From NCBI RefSeq assembly GCF_022968795.1, contig NZ_JALJRB010000017.1, positions 47,168 to 111,167 on the forward strand: 64,000 nt of DNA, written 5' to 3'. The notes beneath the pieces are model-generated. The model was not told where the DNA came from. It did no database searches and saw only the letters and a list, made by a program, of their open reading frames with translations. The translations under genes and the position numbers were made by a program. The DNA is from Desulfatitalea alkaliphila. Lineage in GTDB: Bacteria > Desulfobacterota > Desulfobacteria > Desulfobacterales > Desulfosarcinaceae. Of this stretch, positions 1-9,689 are shown one piece after another (the stretch's first letter is position 1; every line of letters begins with the position of its first letter).

Positions 1-1550
<1,550 letters not shown>

Positions 1551-1566
1551 TGGCCCGCGAGTGTTT

Positions 1567-2343
1567 TCATTGCAGGTCGATGATCACCATTTCGGCCGTG
1601 CTTTCTTCGGAGAACGGGCCGAACAGCAAACGCGCGGGCATCCCTGCCAGCTTGACGAAATAGGCCGATTCGGGGGTGATGGGATTGCGCACGGCCCAGG
1701 CGCTGAAAGTGCGGCCGCCGGCTTCGATTTGCAGTCCCTGCATCGGAAAATGGAGGGTGCTGGTGGCGGGCAGGGCGCCGGCGGGTCCCACGGCCTGGAA
1801 TTGGATCTCCCCCTCGTCGATGCCGAAGATGATGCCCGGCCATTCTTCCGCTGTCGGGCGCACTTCAAGCCACTGGCCGAGACGGGGGTCGCCCACCATG
1901 TCCAGATGAAAGGGCGGCGCAATGAATGTGGACCGGCCGTGGGCCCTGGCCACCAGCTTGGCCGCTGTGCCGGCGTCCGCGGCCGGAAGTATGGTGACGT
2001 TTTGCAACGGCGTCGGCAGCTCCTGCGCCGTGAACGGTTCGTCGTCGGTCTGCAACACCACAATGGGGAACCCCCGTCCGCGCTGGGACTGCACACACAA
2101 TGCGAGCAGGGAAAGGCCGTAGCGCGTTTCCGCTCGGCGGAAAGCCGCTTTGGCTCCCATGATGGCCCACATGGCGCAATCGGCGTTGACCAGCGTCGCT
2201 TTGGGGGCGCGCCAGGCCATGGCGGTCAGGTCGTCCTGCCACTCATGCGCGGCGCATTCCAAGCCGTAGGTTTTCAATCGGCGCAGGAGTGTGTGGACCT
2301 GCGCTTCGGGTGTGGACAGCACGCTCAACCCTATTTTCATCAT
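1567..2343 (-). CDS. Conserved hypothetical protein, unknown function
   Basis: A 258-residue protein I do not recognise. It has no signal peptide or membrane segment and looks like a soluble alpha/beta protein. Residues about 1-125 alternate hydrophobic strands and helices (MKIGLSVLS, ATLVNADCAMWAIMG, FPIVVLQTDDEPF), a pattern reminiscent of a receiver-like or Rossmann fold, but the acidic phospho-acceptor pocket is not evident. The C-terminal half is beta-rich and PilZ-like in feel, which is only an impression. The start is supported by AAAGG seven bases upstream of the ATG ATG pair; either Met could be used. It converges on parE and is divergent from the Zn-ribbon gene, with only about 30 bases between the two starts. 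Confidence 0.7.
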   Translation of the reverse strand: MMKIGLSVLSTPEAQVHTLLRRLKTYGLECAAHEWQDDLTAMAWRAPKATLVNADCAMWAIMGAKAAFRRAETRYGLSLLALCVQSQRGRGFPIVVLQTDDEPFTAQELPTPLQNVTILPAADAGTAAKLVARAHGRSTFIAPPFHLDMVGDPRLGQWLEVRPTAEEWPGIIFGIDEGEIQFQAVGPAGALPATSTLHFPMQGLQIEAGGRTFSAWAVRNPITPESAYFVKLAGMPARLLFGPFSEESTAEMVIIDLQ

Positions 2344-2374
2344 CCGTCAACCTTTCCGCAAAAGGAGTTGCATC

Positions 2375-2605
2375 ATGCGCGATGGACGTTGTCCCCGGTG
2401 TCAATCCAAAACCGTTTACCAGATGCGTAACGGCGTCACCACCGCTTCCGGTAAAAATGTGTTCGTGCGCGGCACGGCCCTGATCGGCAGTGCCGCGACC
2501 GACCGGATGACCCTGGTGTGCACCACCTGTGGTCACTATGAACATTATTTGACCGATGCGGCGATCCTCAAAAGGGTGGCCCAAAAGTGGGACAAGGTCG
2601 GCTGA
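2375..2605 (+). CDS. Small zinc-ribbon protein
   Basis: A 76-residue protein with two CxxC knuckles, Cys6/Cys9 (CPRC) and Cys49/Cys52 (CTTC), spaced as in one zinc ribbon. The AAAGGAG ribosome site lies seven bases before this ATG; an upstream in-frame extension has no such site. The segment between the knuckles is beta-like (KNVFVRGTALIG). Its role is unknown; small zinc ribbons of this kind are often nucleic-acid or protein-binding accessory factors. It converges with the DUF4150 gene, ending 9 bases from it, so it is not part of the T6SS operon, which runs on the other strand. Confidence 0.75.
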   Translation: MRDGRCPRCQSKTVYQMRNGVTTASGKNVFVRGTALIGSAATDRMTLVCTTCGHYEHYLTDAAILKRVAQKWDKVG

Positions 2606-2614
2606 TTCGATCTC

Positions 2615-3016
2615 TCAAGGCGCCAGCAGCATCACCTTGACCTGACTGGGGACGATACGGGCGCCCGGGCAATTGGTGGAGTTCTGCAAGGACATGCTGG
2701 TGAGCCGCGTGGCGGGCATGCCCTTGACCAGCACCGTGAAAGCCGCGGTCAAATGGCGCTGCGGGCCCATGACCGATCCCGATGCCACCCCCATCGCGAC
2801 GCCGGTGTTGTCCCCGTTGGTCATGGGGATGGAGGTGGCCATGTTGTGGGCCGGCGCCCCCATGAAGAGAACCGTGTAGGCCGCGGGCACCCCCATGGGG
2901 CCCATGGCGACGTTGGGATAGGGAACGGGCACCGGTGCCGGCGACGGCGGCGCCGGTGTCAGGCAAACATCGGGAAAGCCGGTGTCCATGCCCATCATCT
3001 GGGTGTTGGCGAACAT
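2615..3016 (-). CDS. PAAR-like DUF4150 protein, T6SS spike tip
   Basis: 133 residues, last gene of the T6SS array. DUF4150 proteins are PAAR-like: they form the sharp cone on the VgrG trimer and often carry effectors. The family pattern is visible: an N-terminal MFANTQ stretch, a proline-rich CLTP..PAPVPVPYPN segment, then glycine/threonine-rich strands with GAPAHNMATSIPMTNGDN and a C-terminal TSMSLQNSTNCPGARIVPSQ segment. There is no C-terminal toxin extension, so this tip must work with a separate effector or with the DUF2169/DUF3540 proteins upstream. GGAGG nine bases before the ATG supports the start. Confidence 0.88.
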   Translation of the reverse strand: MFANTQMMGMDTGFPDVCLTPAPPSPAPVPVPYPNVAMGPMGVPAAYTVLFMGAPAHNMATSIPMTNGDNTGVAMGVASGSVMGPQRHLTAAFTVLVKGMPATRLTSMSLQNSTNCPGARIVPSQVKVMLLAP

Positions 3017-3099
3017 GGGTGTATACCTCCGTTTTTTGTTTCAACCATTTGCCATTTTCATCAAGGAACGCATCGGCGACAGTGGAACCGCAGACCCTT

Positions 3100-3750
3100 T
3101 CAGCCGATGTGAATGCGTTCGCCATCCACCTTCACATCCTCCTTGGCCGTCATCACGGTGTAGCGGCTGCGGAAGCTCAGCAGTTTGTCAATCCGATAGT
3201 CCATCCGCCCGATCTTGGCCTGCTCGAATTCATCCACCGTCCGATAGAGCCGTTTGACCCGTTGGGTCATCCTTTCCACCAGGCTGTTCACCGTGTTCGC
3301 AATCCAGTGGAGGGCCCCGACGCGACCGCTGAGACGGCCGGCCTGCAGCTCGCCCTCCTGCAAGTGGACCGCGGCCTGGATGGATCGGACGTCGAGCGTC
3401 CCGGACAGGGTTCGGATATCCCGGGCCGTCTCCACTTCAAGGCCGTCCCGGGCGAGGATGGAGAGGCGTCCGCCGTCGACTTTCAGTTGCACATCGCCTT
3501 CCAGCGCGATTTGCTGCGCATCGGTCGTTTCGCGTTCCAGGATGGCCAGCACCCAGGCGTTGCCTTGGGCGTCGAGGGCGGCCAGGACCCGGTCGCCGGC
3601 GCGGGGCGCCAGCAGACAACTGACCGCCCTGCGGGCATCGTAAACCCCCGAAGCCGACCTCAAGCGGCATTGGCGGCCATCTGCGAGAAGAACGCGGGCC
3701 TCTTCCTGGACCATCTCCGGGGAAAACGTTTGGCGGGCCGAATGGTTCAT
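3100..3750 (-). CDS. DUF3540 protein, T6SS accessory
   Basis: 216 residues matching the DUF3540 family, which typically sits beside DUF2169 and DUF4150 genes in T6SS clusters; the biochemical role is not established. Residues about 20-75 form a beta-barrel-like segment (SCLLAPRAGDRVLAALDAQGNAWVLAIL) resembling a VgrG gp5/OB spike module. It is followed by repetitive short strands (VQLKVDGGRLSILARDGLEVET) and a helical region (NTVNSLVERMTQRVKRLYRTVDE). ATG at 3750 is chosen over an in-frame GTG six bases upstream because AAGAGG lies five bases before the ATG. It is followed 83 bases later by the DUF4150 gene. Confidence 0.82.
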   Translation of the reverse strand: MNHSARQTFSPEMVQEEARVLLADGRQCRLRSASGVYDARRAVSCLLAPRAGDRVLAALDAQGNAWVLAILERETTDAQQIALEGDVQLKVDGGRLSILARDGLEVETARDIRTLSGTLDVRSIQAAVHLQEGELQAGRLSGRVGALHWIANTVNSLVERMTQRVKRLYRTVDEFEQAKIGRMDYRIDKLLSFRSRYTVMTAKEDVKVDGERIHIG

Positions 3751-3789
3751 AAACACCTCTTGAAAGGGCTTTTGTTTGGCGCAATGGGA

Positions 3790-4917
3790 TCAGAACGGCG
3801 GCTGCCATTCTTCTCCTGCCGTACGCACGGGGTCGTCGCCGAAGGCGGCCTGGACATCACTGCCGGTCCAGATGGTTTGTTCCCGGACACAGCGATGTAA
3901 TTTGGCGCGCAACAGCCGGGCATTGGTGAAGTCGGCGCCGGACAGATCGGCATGGGCGAAGTCGCAATCGGTCAGCTGGGCACTCCTGAATCCTGTATTC
4001 CGGCATAGCGCCTTTTGGAAGACGGACGCCGTTGCATCGACGGCGCTCAAGTCGGCCGCTGATAAATCGGCCTTTTGAAACGAGGCTTGGCGCAAGACAG
4101 CGCCGCCCATGCGGGCGTTCGGCAGTCGGGCTTCAATGAAAAGGGCCAGGGGGGCCCGGGCTCTTTCCAGGCAGGCCCCGTCCATACGACACTGGACAAA
4201 ACTGGTTTGGGTCAAATCGGCATTGCTGAAATCGACCCCCTGCAGGTCGGTGCCGTTGAGTTGGGCCTGGGCGAATGCCATGCCGCCGAGGTTCATGCCG
4301 GCAAAGCAGCTGTTCATCAGGATCGCCTGGCGGAAGTCGGCGCCGTCGAGCACGCTTTGGGTGAAATCGAGGCCGTTCATCAACGCCTGGGGGCAGCGAA
4401 TGCGGGCGAGGCGTACGCCGGCCAGGTCGCTCTCCTGAAATATGGCGCGCTCCAGGTCGGCGTCGTCCAGGCAGGCCTCTTGCAGCGCGCACTGGTAGGC
4501 CAGGGCGCCGGTCAGATCGACCGCGGTCAGATCGATCCGCCGAGCAGTGCACTCCAGAAATTTGGCAAAGTCGAGCTTCGCTTGGGGCAGGCGTGCATCG
4601 GTCAGGTCGGTGTTCTGGAAAACCGCCAAATCGGCACGGGCACCGGTTAGATCGGCGCCGCTGAAATCGCAGTGGGTGAACACCGATTCACGCAGGTCGG
4701 CACCACGCAAATTTGCATTGCGAAAGGAGGTCTTTTCGAAAATGCAGCCGGTCAGGGCGGCGCCGCGCAGGTCGGTTGCCGCGCAATCGATGGTCGAAAG
4801 AAAATCGCCATCGGCCACGCGCCGCACCAGCTCGGCGGGGGTCATACGGCGGGGTCGGTCGTGGAAACCGAACTGCTCGCGCATGCGTTTGAAAATCGCC
4901 TCTTCTTCCATTGCCAT
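3790..4917 (-). CDS. Pentapeptide-repeat protein, T6SS-associated
   Basis: 375 residues. A short helical N-terminus (MAMEEEAIFKRMREQFGFHD) leads into near-continuous pentapeptide repeats of A(D/N)LxX type from about residue 45 to 345, for example ADLRGAAL, ANLRGADLRES and ADLTGARADLA. Such repeats fold as a right-handed quadrilateral beta-helix. The start overlaps the stop of the upstream DUF2169-pentapeptide gene as TGATG, so the two are probably translationally coupled and may function together. Its place between the DUF2169 adaptor and the spike-tip genes suggests a role in tip assembly or cargo loading. A gyrase-protecting (Qnr-like) role is a less likely alternative. Confidence 0.82.
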   Translation of the reverse strand: MAMEEEAIFKRMREQFGFHDRPRRMTPAELVRRVADGDFLSTIDCAATDLRGAALTGCIFEKTSFRNANLRGADLRESVFTHCDFSGADLTGARADLAVFQNTDLTDARLPQAKLDFAKFLECTARRIDLTAVDLTGALAYQCALQEACLDDADLERAIFQESDLAGVRLARIRCPQALMNGLDFTQSVLDGADFRQAILMNSCFAGMNLGGMAFAQAQLNGTDLQGVDFSNADLTQTSFVQCRMDGACLERARAPLALFIEARLPNARMGGAVLRQASFQKADLSAADLSAVDATASVFQKALCRNTGFRSAQLTDCDFAHADLSGADFTNARLLRAKLHRCVREQTIWTGSDVQAAFGDDPVRTAGEEWQPPF

Positions 4918-5850
4918 CAGCGGGGGGCCCATCGGTTGAGGGTGGATCGGTCTTGTAACGCCAAGCGCACATCCGTGTTCCGGAATCGGGCTTTCATGAA
5001 ATCGGCGCCGTAGAGATTGGCGCCGGTGAACCGGGTGTCGAACAGGGTGGCGCGGTGCAGCAGGCTTTCGAAGAGGTTGGCGGCCTGCAGGTCGGCGTTG
5101 GTCAGGTCGGCGTCCATGAAGAGGCAGCCGCTCGCATTGGCGCGGACGAAATTGCAGTCCTTCAGTACCGCTTCGCTCAAATCGGCGCCGGTCAGATCGG
5201 CGCCGGCAAAACAGGCGCCGGTCAGATCGGCCCCTCGGAAATTGCAGCCGCGCAAATCGGCATCGCTGAAATCGGCGCCGGTCAAAGTGCACTGGAACGC
5301 CGCCCGCAGGTTCGCCATCTGCGCGCCGCGGAAGCGGCACCCGGCGGCCTCGACTTCGACCAGGACGGCCTCTTCCAGGCGGCATCGGTCCAGCACGGCC
5401 CCTGTCAGGCGGGTTTTATACAACAGCGCCTTGCGCAGATCGGCCCCCTCCAGGCAGGCCTTTGACAGATCCGCCTCCAGCAATCGGACCGCCGACATGC
5501 GGGCGTCGCTGAAATCGGCGCCGCCGGCCTTGACTTCCGAAAGGTCGGCTTCTTCCAAGTTCGCACCGCGCAGCACCGTTTTGCCCAGATCGGCGGCCAC
5601 CAGGGCGGCACCGGACAGATCGGCGCCTGTCAGGTCGGCCTTTGCCAGGCACGCCCGGCCCATGCCGGCCCCCTTCAAGCAGGCGCCGGACAGGTCGGCG
5701 CCGCTCAAATCGCTGCGCATCAGGGCGATCTCCGTCAACTCGGCCTTGGTCAACCGGGTGCCGTGCAAGCGGGCATCCTCCAGCAGGGCGCCGGCGAGGT
5801 CGATGCCGGGCAGGTCCGCATCGCTGAGGTCGATGCCCGCCAGATCCTTG
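4000..5850 (-). repeat. Degenerate tandem 15-bp units encoding pentapeptide repeats
   Basis: On the plus strand this stretch shows dozens of near-repeats built on cores such as AGGTCGGC, CAGATCGGC and AAATCGGCGCC, spaced mostly at multiples of 15 bases across two adjacent genes. They are the coding consequence of A(D/N)LxX pentapeptide repeats in both proteins. The similarity across the gene boundary is compatible with the two genes deriving from one duplicated repeat tract. Confidence 0.7.
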
Positions 5851-7496
5851 TCCGGCGAGTGTTTGCCGGCCCCGTGGGCATCCAAAAGGGCCTGGCGTCT
5901 TTGCTCCGGCAGATGGTCCGGTGCCGACAGGATCGGCGGCAGGGCGTGGCCGGCCTGGCGGTAGGCGCGCTGGAAGCCGGTCTCCATGAGGGCCATCTTG
6001 TTTTCCAAATCGGGGTCGTTGACGCCCAGCGAGCGAAAGGTGGCCACCGCTTCCGCCGCCGTGAAGGTCGGGCGCGGTGCCGGTTCGGTTGCGGCCTGCT
6101 GCAGCAGGGTTTCCTTGTCCAGGCCTAAATTTTGGAGCTGGGCCGCCAGTCGCTCGTCGGCCGCCTTGCGCTGGTCCTGGGCTTGGGTGAGGATATGATC
6201 GAAATCCAGATCGCCGTCGCCGGGTTCGTTCGCGACCGGCAGCGGCAGCACTTGGTCCGGGTCGCTTCCCTGGGCGGCGATCAGGGCGCGCACAGCGGCC
6301 AGATCCCGATCCATGCGTTCTTTCTGCTTGGCCTGCAGCAACCCTTCGCCCCGCATGGCGGCAACGCTTTCGGAGGCCATCATTTCAGTGTAGCCCGAGC
6401 GTTCGCCGGCGGCGATCAAATCGGTCTCGTCGAGCAGGGCCAGGGCGCCGTTCTCCTTGTCCAGCCGACGGTGCAGCGCCGCGTGGTAGTGCATCAGGTC
6501 GCGGCGCGGGTCGCGACCGGCCTCGTAGGCGATCAGCAGATGGTCGATCTCCCTGGCCGTATCGCTGTCGCTGGGCACCAGGCCGTGGTAAACCAGGATG
6601 CCGCGTTGGGCATGGGGAAACAGCCACAGCGTGTCGAGCTGCAGCGACACCTCCTCGAAGGTCTGCTCCCCTTGTCCGCGTCGATTGATGAAACAGCGCG
6701 GTCGCAAGTCCGGCAAGCGTCCTTCGATCCGCTGCATCCGCGGGTGCATGCCTTCGATGAGAAAGGGTTCGTCGCCGTTGAAGAAGCCCTCGATCTGCTG
6801 GTCCTCCGGGGCGGTGTTGAAAAAGGTCCAGTCGATGTCGTCGGCCAGGCCGGGAAACCGTTCCCGGTACCACTGTTCATCGTAGGTGCCGCATTTGTGG
6901 TAGCGTTGGGGCCACATGGGATCCAGGGGCGCGAATCCCGCCGGTTCGGGGCGATCGCGCAACGATCCAAGCAAGTGATCCGGGTGCTCCACGTTGGGCA
7001 GTGCGATAGCGGCGCCGGCGCCGGCCTCCGTTTCCGGTGGCAGGCCCTTGCCCAGGGGGTTGGCTTTGAACCGCGGCCCGCCGAAGGCGTTGGCGTAGGT
7101 GATGGGAATCCGGGTGGCGGGGACGGGCGCGCTGATGTCCGCCACCAGGTGAAAATTCCGGCGCCAATGGCGGTCACCGAAAACAAAAAGGGTTTTGTCG
7201 ATCCCGCCCAATCGCAGACGCACCCGGCCGGCCGGCACCGGTTGGCCACCGGGCGCATGAAAGGCGCCGTGCACCAGCACTTCACCCCTTTCTTTGGGCA
7301 TGCCTTCATCCACCACGGCCGCCTTGCCCAGCTCGTCGGCGCAGAAGGTCCACATATCGATTTCGGTGCTCAGCTTCGGGGCCTGGCCGTCCTCGAAGTC
7401 GAAGAAGGCCAGCACGGTAGGCGCCCAGAAGCATCGGCTCCGGTATTCGAAGCTGCGGTGCAGGATACCCAGCTTGAGCGGTTTGACCACTTTCAT
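4917..7496 (-). CDS. DUF2169 domain plus pentapeptide-repeat protein
   Basis: 859 residues in two parts. Residues 1 to about 330 are a DUF2169 domain: a PLKLGILHRSFEYR start, the YANAFGGPRF motif and GLVPSDSDTAREID. DUF2169 proteins commonly accompany T6SS PAAR-like proteins and are thought to act as cargo adaptors. A charged helical linker (about 330-540, including QAKQKERMDRDLAAVRAL) joins this to about 300 residues of pentapeptide repeats such as ADLSGAACLKGA-type units. The start lies six bases after the vgrG stop. This is a plausible T6SS effector-loading factor; no catalytic motif is visible, so it is not called as a toxin. Confidence 0.87.
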   Translation of the reverse strand: MKVVKPLKLGILHRSFEYRSRCFWAPTVLAFFDFEDGQAPKLSTEIDMWTFCADELGKAAVVDEGMPKERGEVLVHGAFHAPGGQPVPAGRVRLRLGGIDKTLFVFGDRHWRRNFHLVADISAPVPATRIPITYANAFGGPRFKANPLGKGLPPETEAGAGAAIALPNVEHPDHLLGSLRDRPEPAGFAPLDPMWPQRYHKCGTYDEQWYRERFPGLADDIDWTFFNTAPEDQQIEGFFNGDEPFLIEGMHPRMQRIEGRLPDLRPRCFINRRGQGEQTFEEVSLQLDTLWLFPHAQRGILVYHGLVPSDSDTAREIDHLLIAYEAGRDPRRDLMHYHAALHRRLDKENGALALLDETDLIAAGERSGYTEMMASESVAAMRGEGLLQAKQKERMDRDLAAVRALIAAQGSDPDQVLPLPVANEPGDGDLDFDHILTQAQDQRKAADERLAAQLQNLGLDKETLLQQAATEPAPRPTFTAAEAVATFRSLGVNDPDLENKMALMETGFQRAYRQAGHALPPILSAPDHLPEQRRQALLDAHGAGKHSPDKDLAGIDLSDADLPGIDLAGALLEDARLHGTRLTKAELTEIALMRSDLSGADLSGACLKGAGMGRACLAKADLTGADLSGAALVAADLGKTVLRGANLEEADLSEVKAGGADFSDARMSAVRLLEADLSKACLEGADLRKALLYKTRLTGAVLDRCRLEEAVLVEVEAAGCRFRGAQMANLRAAFQCTLTGADFSDADLRGCNFRGADLTGACFAGADLTGADLSEAVLKDCNFVRANASGCLFMDADLTNADLQAANLFESLLHRATLFDTRFTGANLYGADFMKARFRNTDVRLALQDRSTLNRWAPR

Positions 7497-7502
7497 GGCG
7501 CG

Positions 7503-9689
7503 CTATCCAATGACATGCAGGGCGTTGGTGTTCACTTTGATGCCGTCCTGACTCAGGTTGAAAGAGGTGTAGCCGATCGAGGCGTTGGCGACCGAAATGC
7601 TGATCTGTTTCAACTCCATCAACAGGGCGAAGGCGTTGGAGACTTTGAGACCGGCGAAATTCTCGAATTTGGCACCCGAGTCGGTGGTCACGTCCATGCC
7701 CAAAAATGTCTGCTGGTTGGTCACAGTACGGGTTTCATTGCCCACGGTGAGATTGCGATTGCCGCTGACGGTATAGCTTTCCACGTTGGCGCTCAGGGTG
7801 CGCATGCCGTTGACCGTTTTGCTTTCGGTGCCGGCGGTGACGGTGCGATTGCCGCTGACGGTGTACTTTTCCGTGGCGCAGGTCAAATCGTTTTGCCCGG
7901 TGATGGTGTGTTTCTGGATACCGCCTACCTTCAGTGTCCGGTTGGTGCCCACATTGACGACTTCCTCGGTGTTGACGGTCAGATTGCGCTTGGCCCCCAC
8001 GTTGACCGTTTGGTTGCCGCCGATCTTCTCCTTGTGGGCACCGGTCACATCGATGGTCTTGTTGCCGCCAATGGTCTCTTTCTGGTTGGCGTCGACTTTC
8101 TTCTCGCGGTCGTTTTTCACTCTGAGCGATTCATCGTTGCCGATGGTCTGGTTTTTGTCGTTCTCGACGCCGATGGTCCAATTCTTCTGCGCATGAAGGT
8201 AAACTTCTTCTTTGCCTTTTTCATCCTCGAACCGCAATTCATTGGACCCTTCACCGCCCTTGGTGGTGTTGGATTTGAGGGTGCTTTTGCTTTTTTCGTC
8301 GGGTAGTGTGTAGGGGGGTGAATTGGTGCCGTGGTAGACGCGGCCGGTGACGATGGGCCGGTCGGGATCGCCTTCGATGAAGTCGACTATCACTTCGTGG
8401 CCGATGCGCGGGATGAACATGGCGCCCCATCCCGCGCCCGCCCACGCTTGACTGACGCGGATCCAGCACGAGCTGTTTTCGTCGCGTCCTCCCAAACGGT
8501 CCCAGTGGAACTGCACCTTCACGCGACCATGCGCGTCGGTGTAAATTTCTTCATCTGACGGCCCCACCACGATCGCCGTCTGCACTCCGTCCATCACCGG
8601 TTTGGCCTTCTTGCGTTCCGGCTGGACGGTCGCCGAAGAGGGTATGGCAAAGAATCGGTTTTCATAACGTGTGGCGCCGCCGGCTCCGGTTTGTTCTTCC
8701 AGTACTTGGGGCTGGGCCCCCTCGTGGCGCACCTCGACCAAAAGGTATTCGCTGTTGAAACGATCAATGGTGTGATCGGTCAAGGCGAAGGTGCAGCCGG
8801 GGATGAATCGCGGCACCACGCTCGTGCCGTCGGCTTGCGTCTTGGCCATGGTTTCCTGCTGCAGGCGCACCCGGGCGATTTTGCGCCCCTGCTCGGTCGT
8901 GGTGTAGGCACCCGGATAGTCGTAGATCTCCCGTGACTCGTTTTCGCTGTCGGTTTGGTCGGCGGTCAGGTCTACGGAGGGCTTTTCAAAATTGAAGTCT
9001 TTCAATGTGAGTTTGCCCGGTCGCAGCTGCTGCTGCATTTGGAAGGTCAGCACCGCTTCTTCCTCGGCCACCGTTCCGCTGCCGATGTTCAATGGGACCT
9101 GGTCGTTTCCGGCAATGGGCTGATAGTTGACCGGCCCGTCGCCGAAGATCAGCAGATGCTTCTCGTCACTGTGTTCGAAAAAGTAAAAGATGCCCTCCTC
9201 GGCAAGCAGGCGGGAAACAAAAGCGAGGTCCGTTTCGCGGTACTGCACGCAATAGGTTCTTTCCGGGTATTGATTCTTCAAGCGAAAGTCGAACAGGTCG
9301 GCGGTAATGCCCGACTCTTCCAGTACCTGTTGTACGATGTCCGGTACGGTTTGGTCTTGATAGATGCGACAGTCCTGCGCCAGGCTCAGCAGCCACATCT
9401 GGGGCACGATCCGGGCCCGATAGAGCAGGAAGCGGCCGGCAAGGCCAGTGTGCACAAAACGGTTGACGATGCCGTGCAGATAGCGTTCGCCGTCGGCGCT
9501 CTCAATGGTCAACACGGCGTTTTGGCCGATGATATCCTCAAATGGCACCTCTTCCTCGCAGGCCAGATTCACATCCGCCTGGAAGGGTGCCGAAACCTTT
9601 TCATCAATGGTGAAATCGACGATTTGCCATTCATGCCCCCCTGCTTCGAGGAAGAAGCGGGAGGCATTGGCCGCGCTCGACAGGCTCAT
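7503..9689 (-). CDS. vgrG: T6SS spike protein VgrG (TssI)
   Basis: 728 residues, the trimeric spike at the end of the Hcp tube. Order of modules: N-terminal phage gp27-like barrels (residues about 1-370, with YCVQYRETDLAFVSRLLAEEGI and YFFEHSDEKH), then the gp5 OB domain around 380-470 (DAHGRVKVQFHWD, CWIRVSQAWAGAGWG, FIPRIGHEVIVDFIEGDPDRP, VYHGTN). A long C-terminal beta-helix of short repeats follows (TIGGNKTIDVTGAHKEKIGG, TVSGNR twice), ending in 70 residues of unique sequence without a toxin motif. Its ATG overlaps the clpV stop as ATGA. Downstream are the DUF2169, DUF3540 and DUF4150 genes that would complete the tip. Confidence 0.96.
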   Translation of the reverse strand: MSLSSAANASRFFLEAGGHEWQIVDFTIDEKVSAPFQADVNLACEEEVPFEDIIGQNAVLTIESADGERYLHGIVNRFVHTGLAGRFLLYRARIVPQMWLLSLAQDCRIYQDQTVPDIVQQVLEESGITADLFDFRLKNQYPERTYCVQYRETDLAFVSRLLAEEGIFYFFEHSDEKHLLIFGDGPVNYQPIAGNDQVPLNIGSGTVAEEEAVLTFQMQQQLRPGKLTLKDFNFEKPSVDLTADQTDSENESREIYDYPGAYTTTEQGRKIARVRLQQETMAKTQADGTSVVPRFIPGCTFALTDHTIDRFNSEYLLVEVRHEGAQPQVLEEQTGAGGATRYENRFFAIPSSATVQPERKKAKPVMDGVQTAIVVGPSDEEIYTDAHGRVKVQFHWDRLGGRDENSSCWIRVSQAWAGAGWGAMFIPRIGHEVIVDFIEGDPDRPIVTGRVYHGTNSPPYTLPDEKSKSTLKSNTTKGGEGSNELRFEDEKGKEEVYLHAQKNWTIGVENDKNQTIGNDESLRVKNDREKKVDANQKETIGGNKTIDVTGAHKEKIGGNQTVNVGAKRNLTVNTEEVVNVGTNRTLKVGGIQKHTITGQNDLTCATEKYTVSGNRTVTAGTESKTVNGMRTLSANVESYTVSGNRNLTVGNETRTVTNQQTFLGMDVTTDSGAKFENFAGLKVSNAFALLMELKQISISVANASIGYTSFNLSQDGIKVNTNALHVIG
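7755..7862 (-). repeat. 18-bp direct repeat in vgrG beta-helix
   Basis: The 18-mer GCGATTGCCGCTGACGGT (plus strand) occurs at 7755-7772 and again at 7845-7862, exactly 90 bases apart, that is one 30-residue block of the VgrG C-terminal beta-helix. The intervening blocks are related but diverged. This points to recent internal duplication of spike-needle units. Confidence 0.75.

Noticed and set aside
3790..7496. Pentapeptide proteins as Qnr/MfpA-like topoisomerase protectors, given parE and parC on either side
   Set aside because: They are fused or coupled to DUF2169 and sit in the T6SS tip operon, and the tracts are far longer than in gyrase-protecting proteins. The neighbourhood with parE/parC is probably coincidental.
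6132..8306. A 724-codon open frame on the plus strand opposite the DUF2169 gene and vgrG
   Set aside because: It is the antisense shadow of two well-supported minus-strand genes in GC-rich DNA, with no domain, no ribosome site and low-complexity composition.
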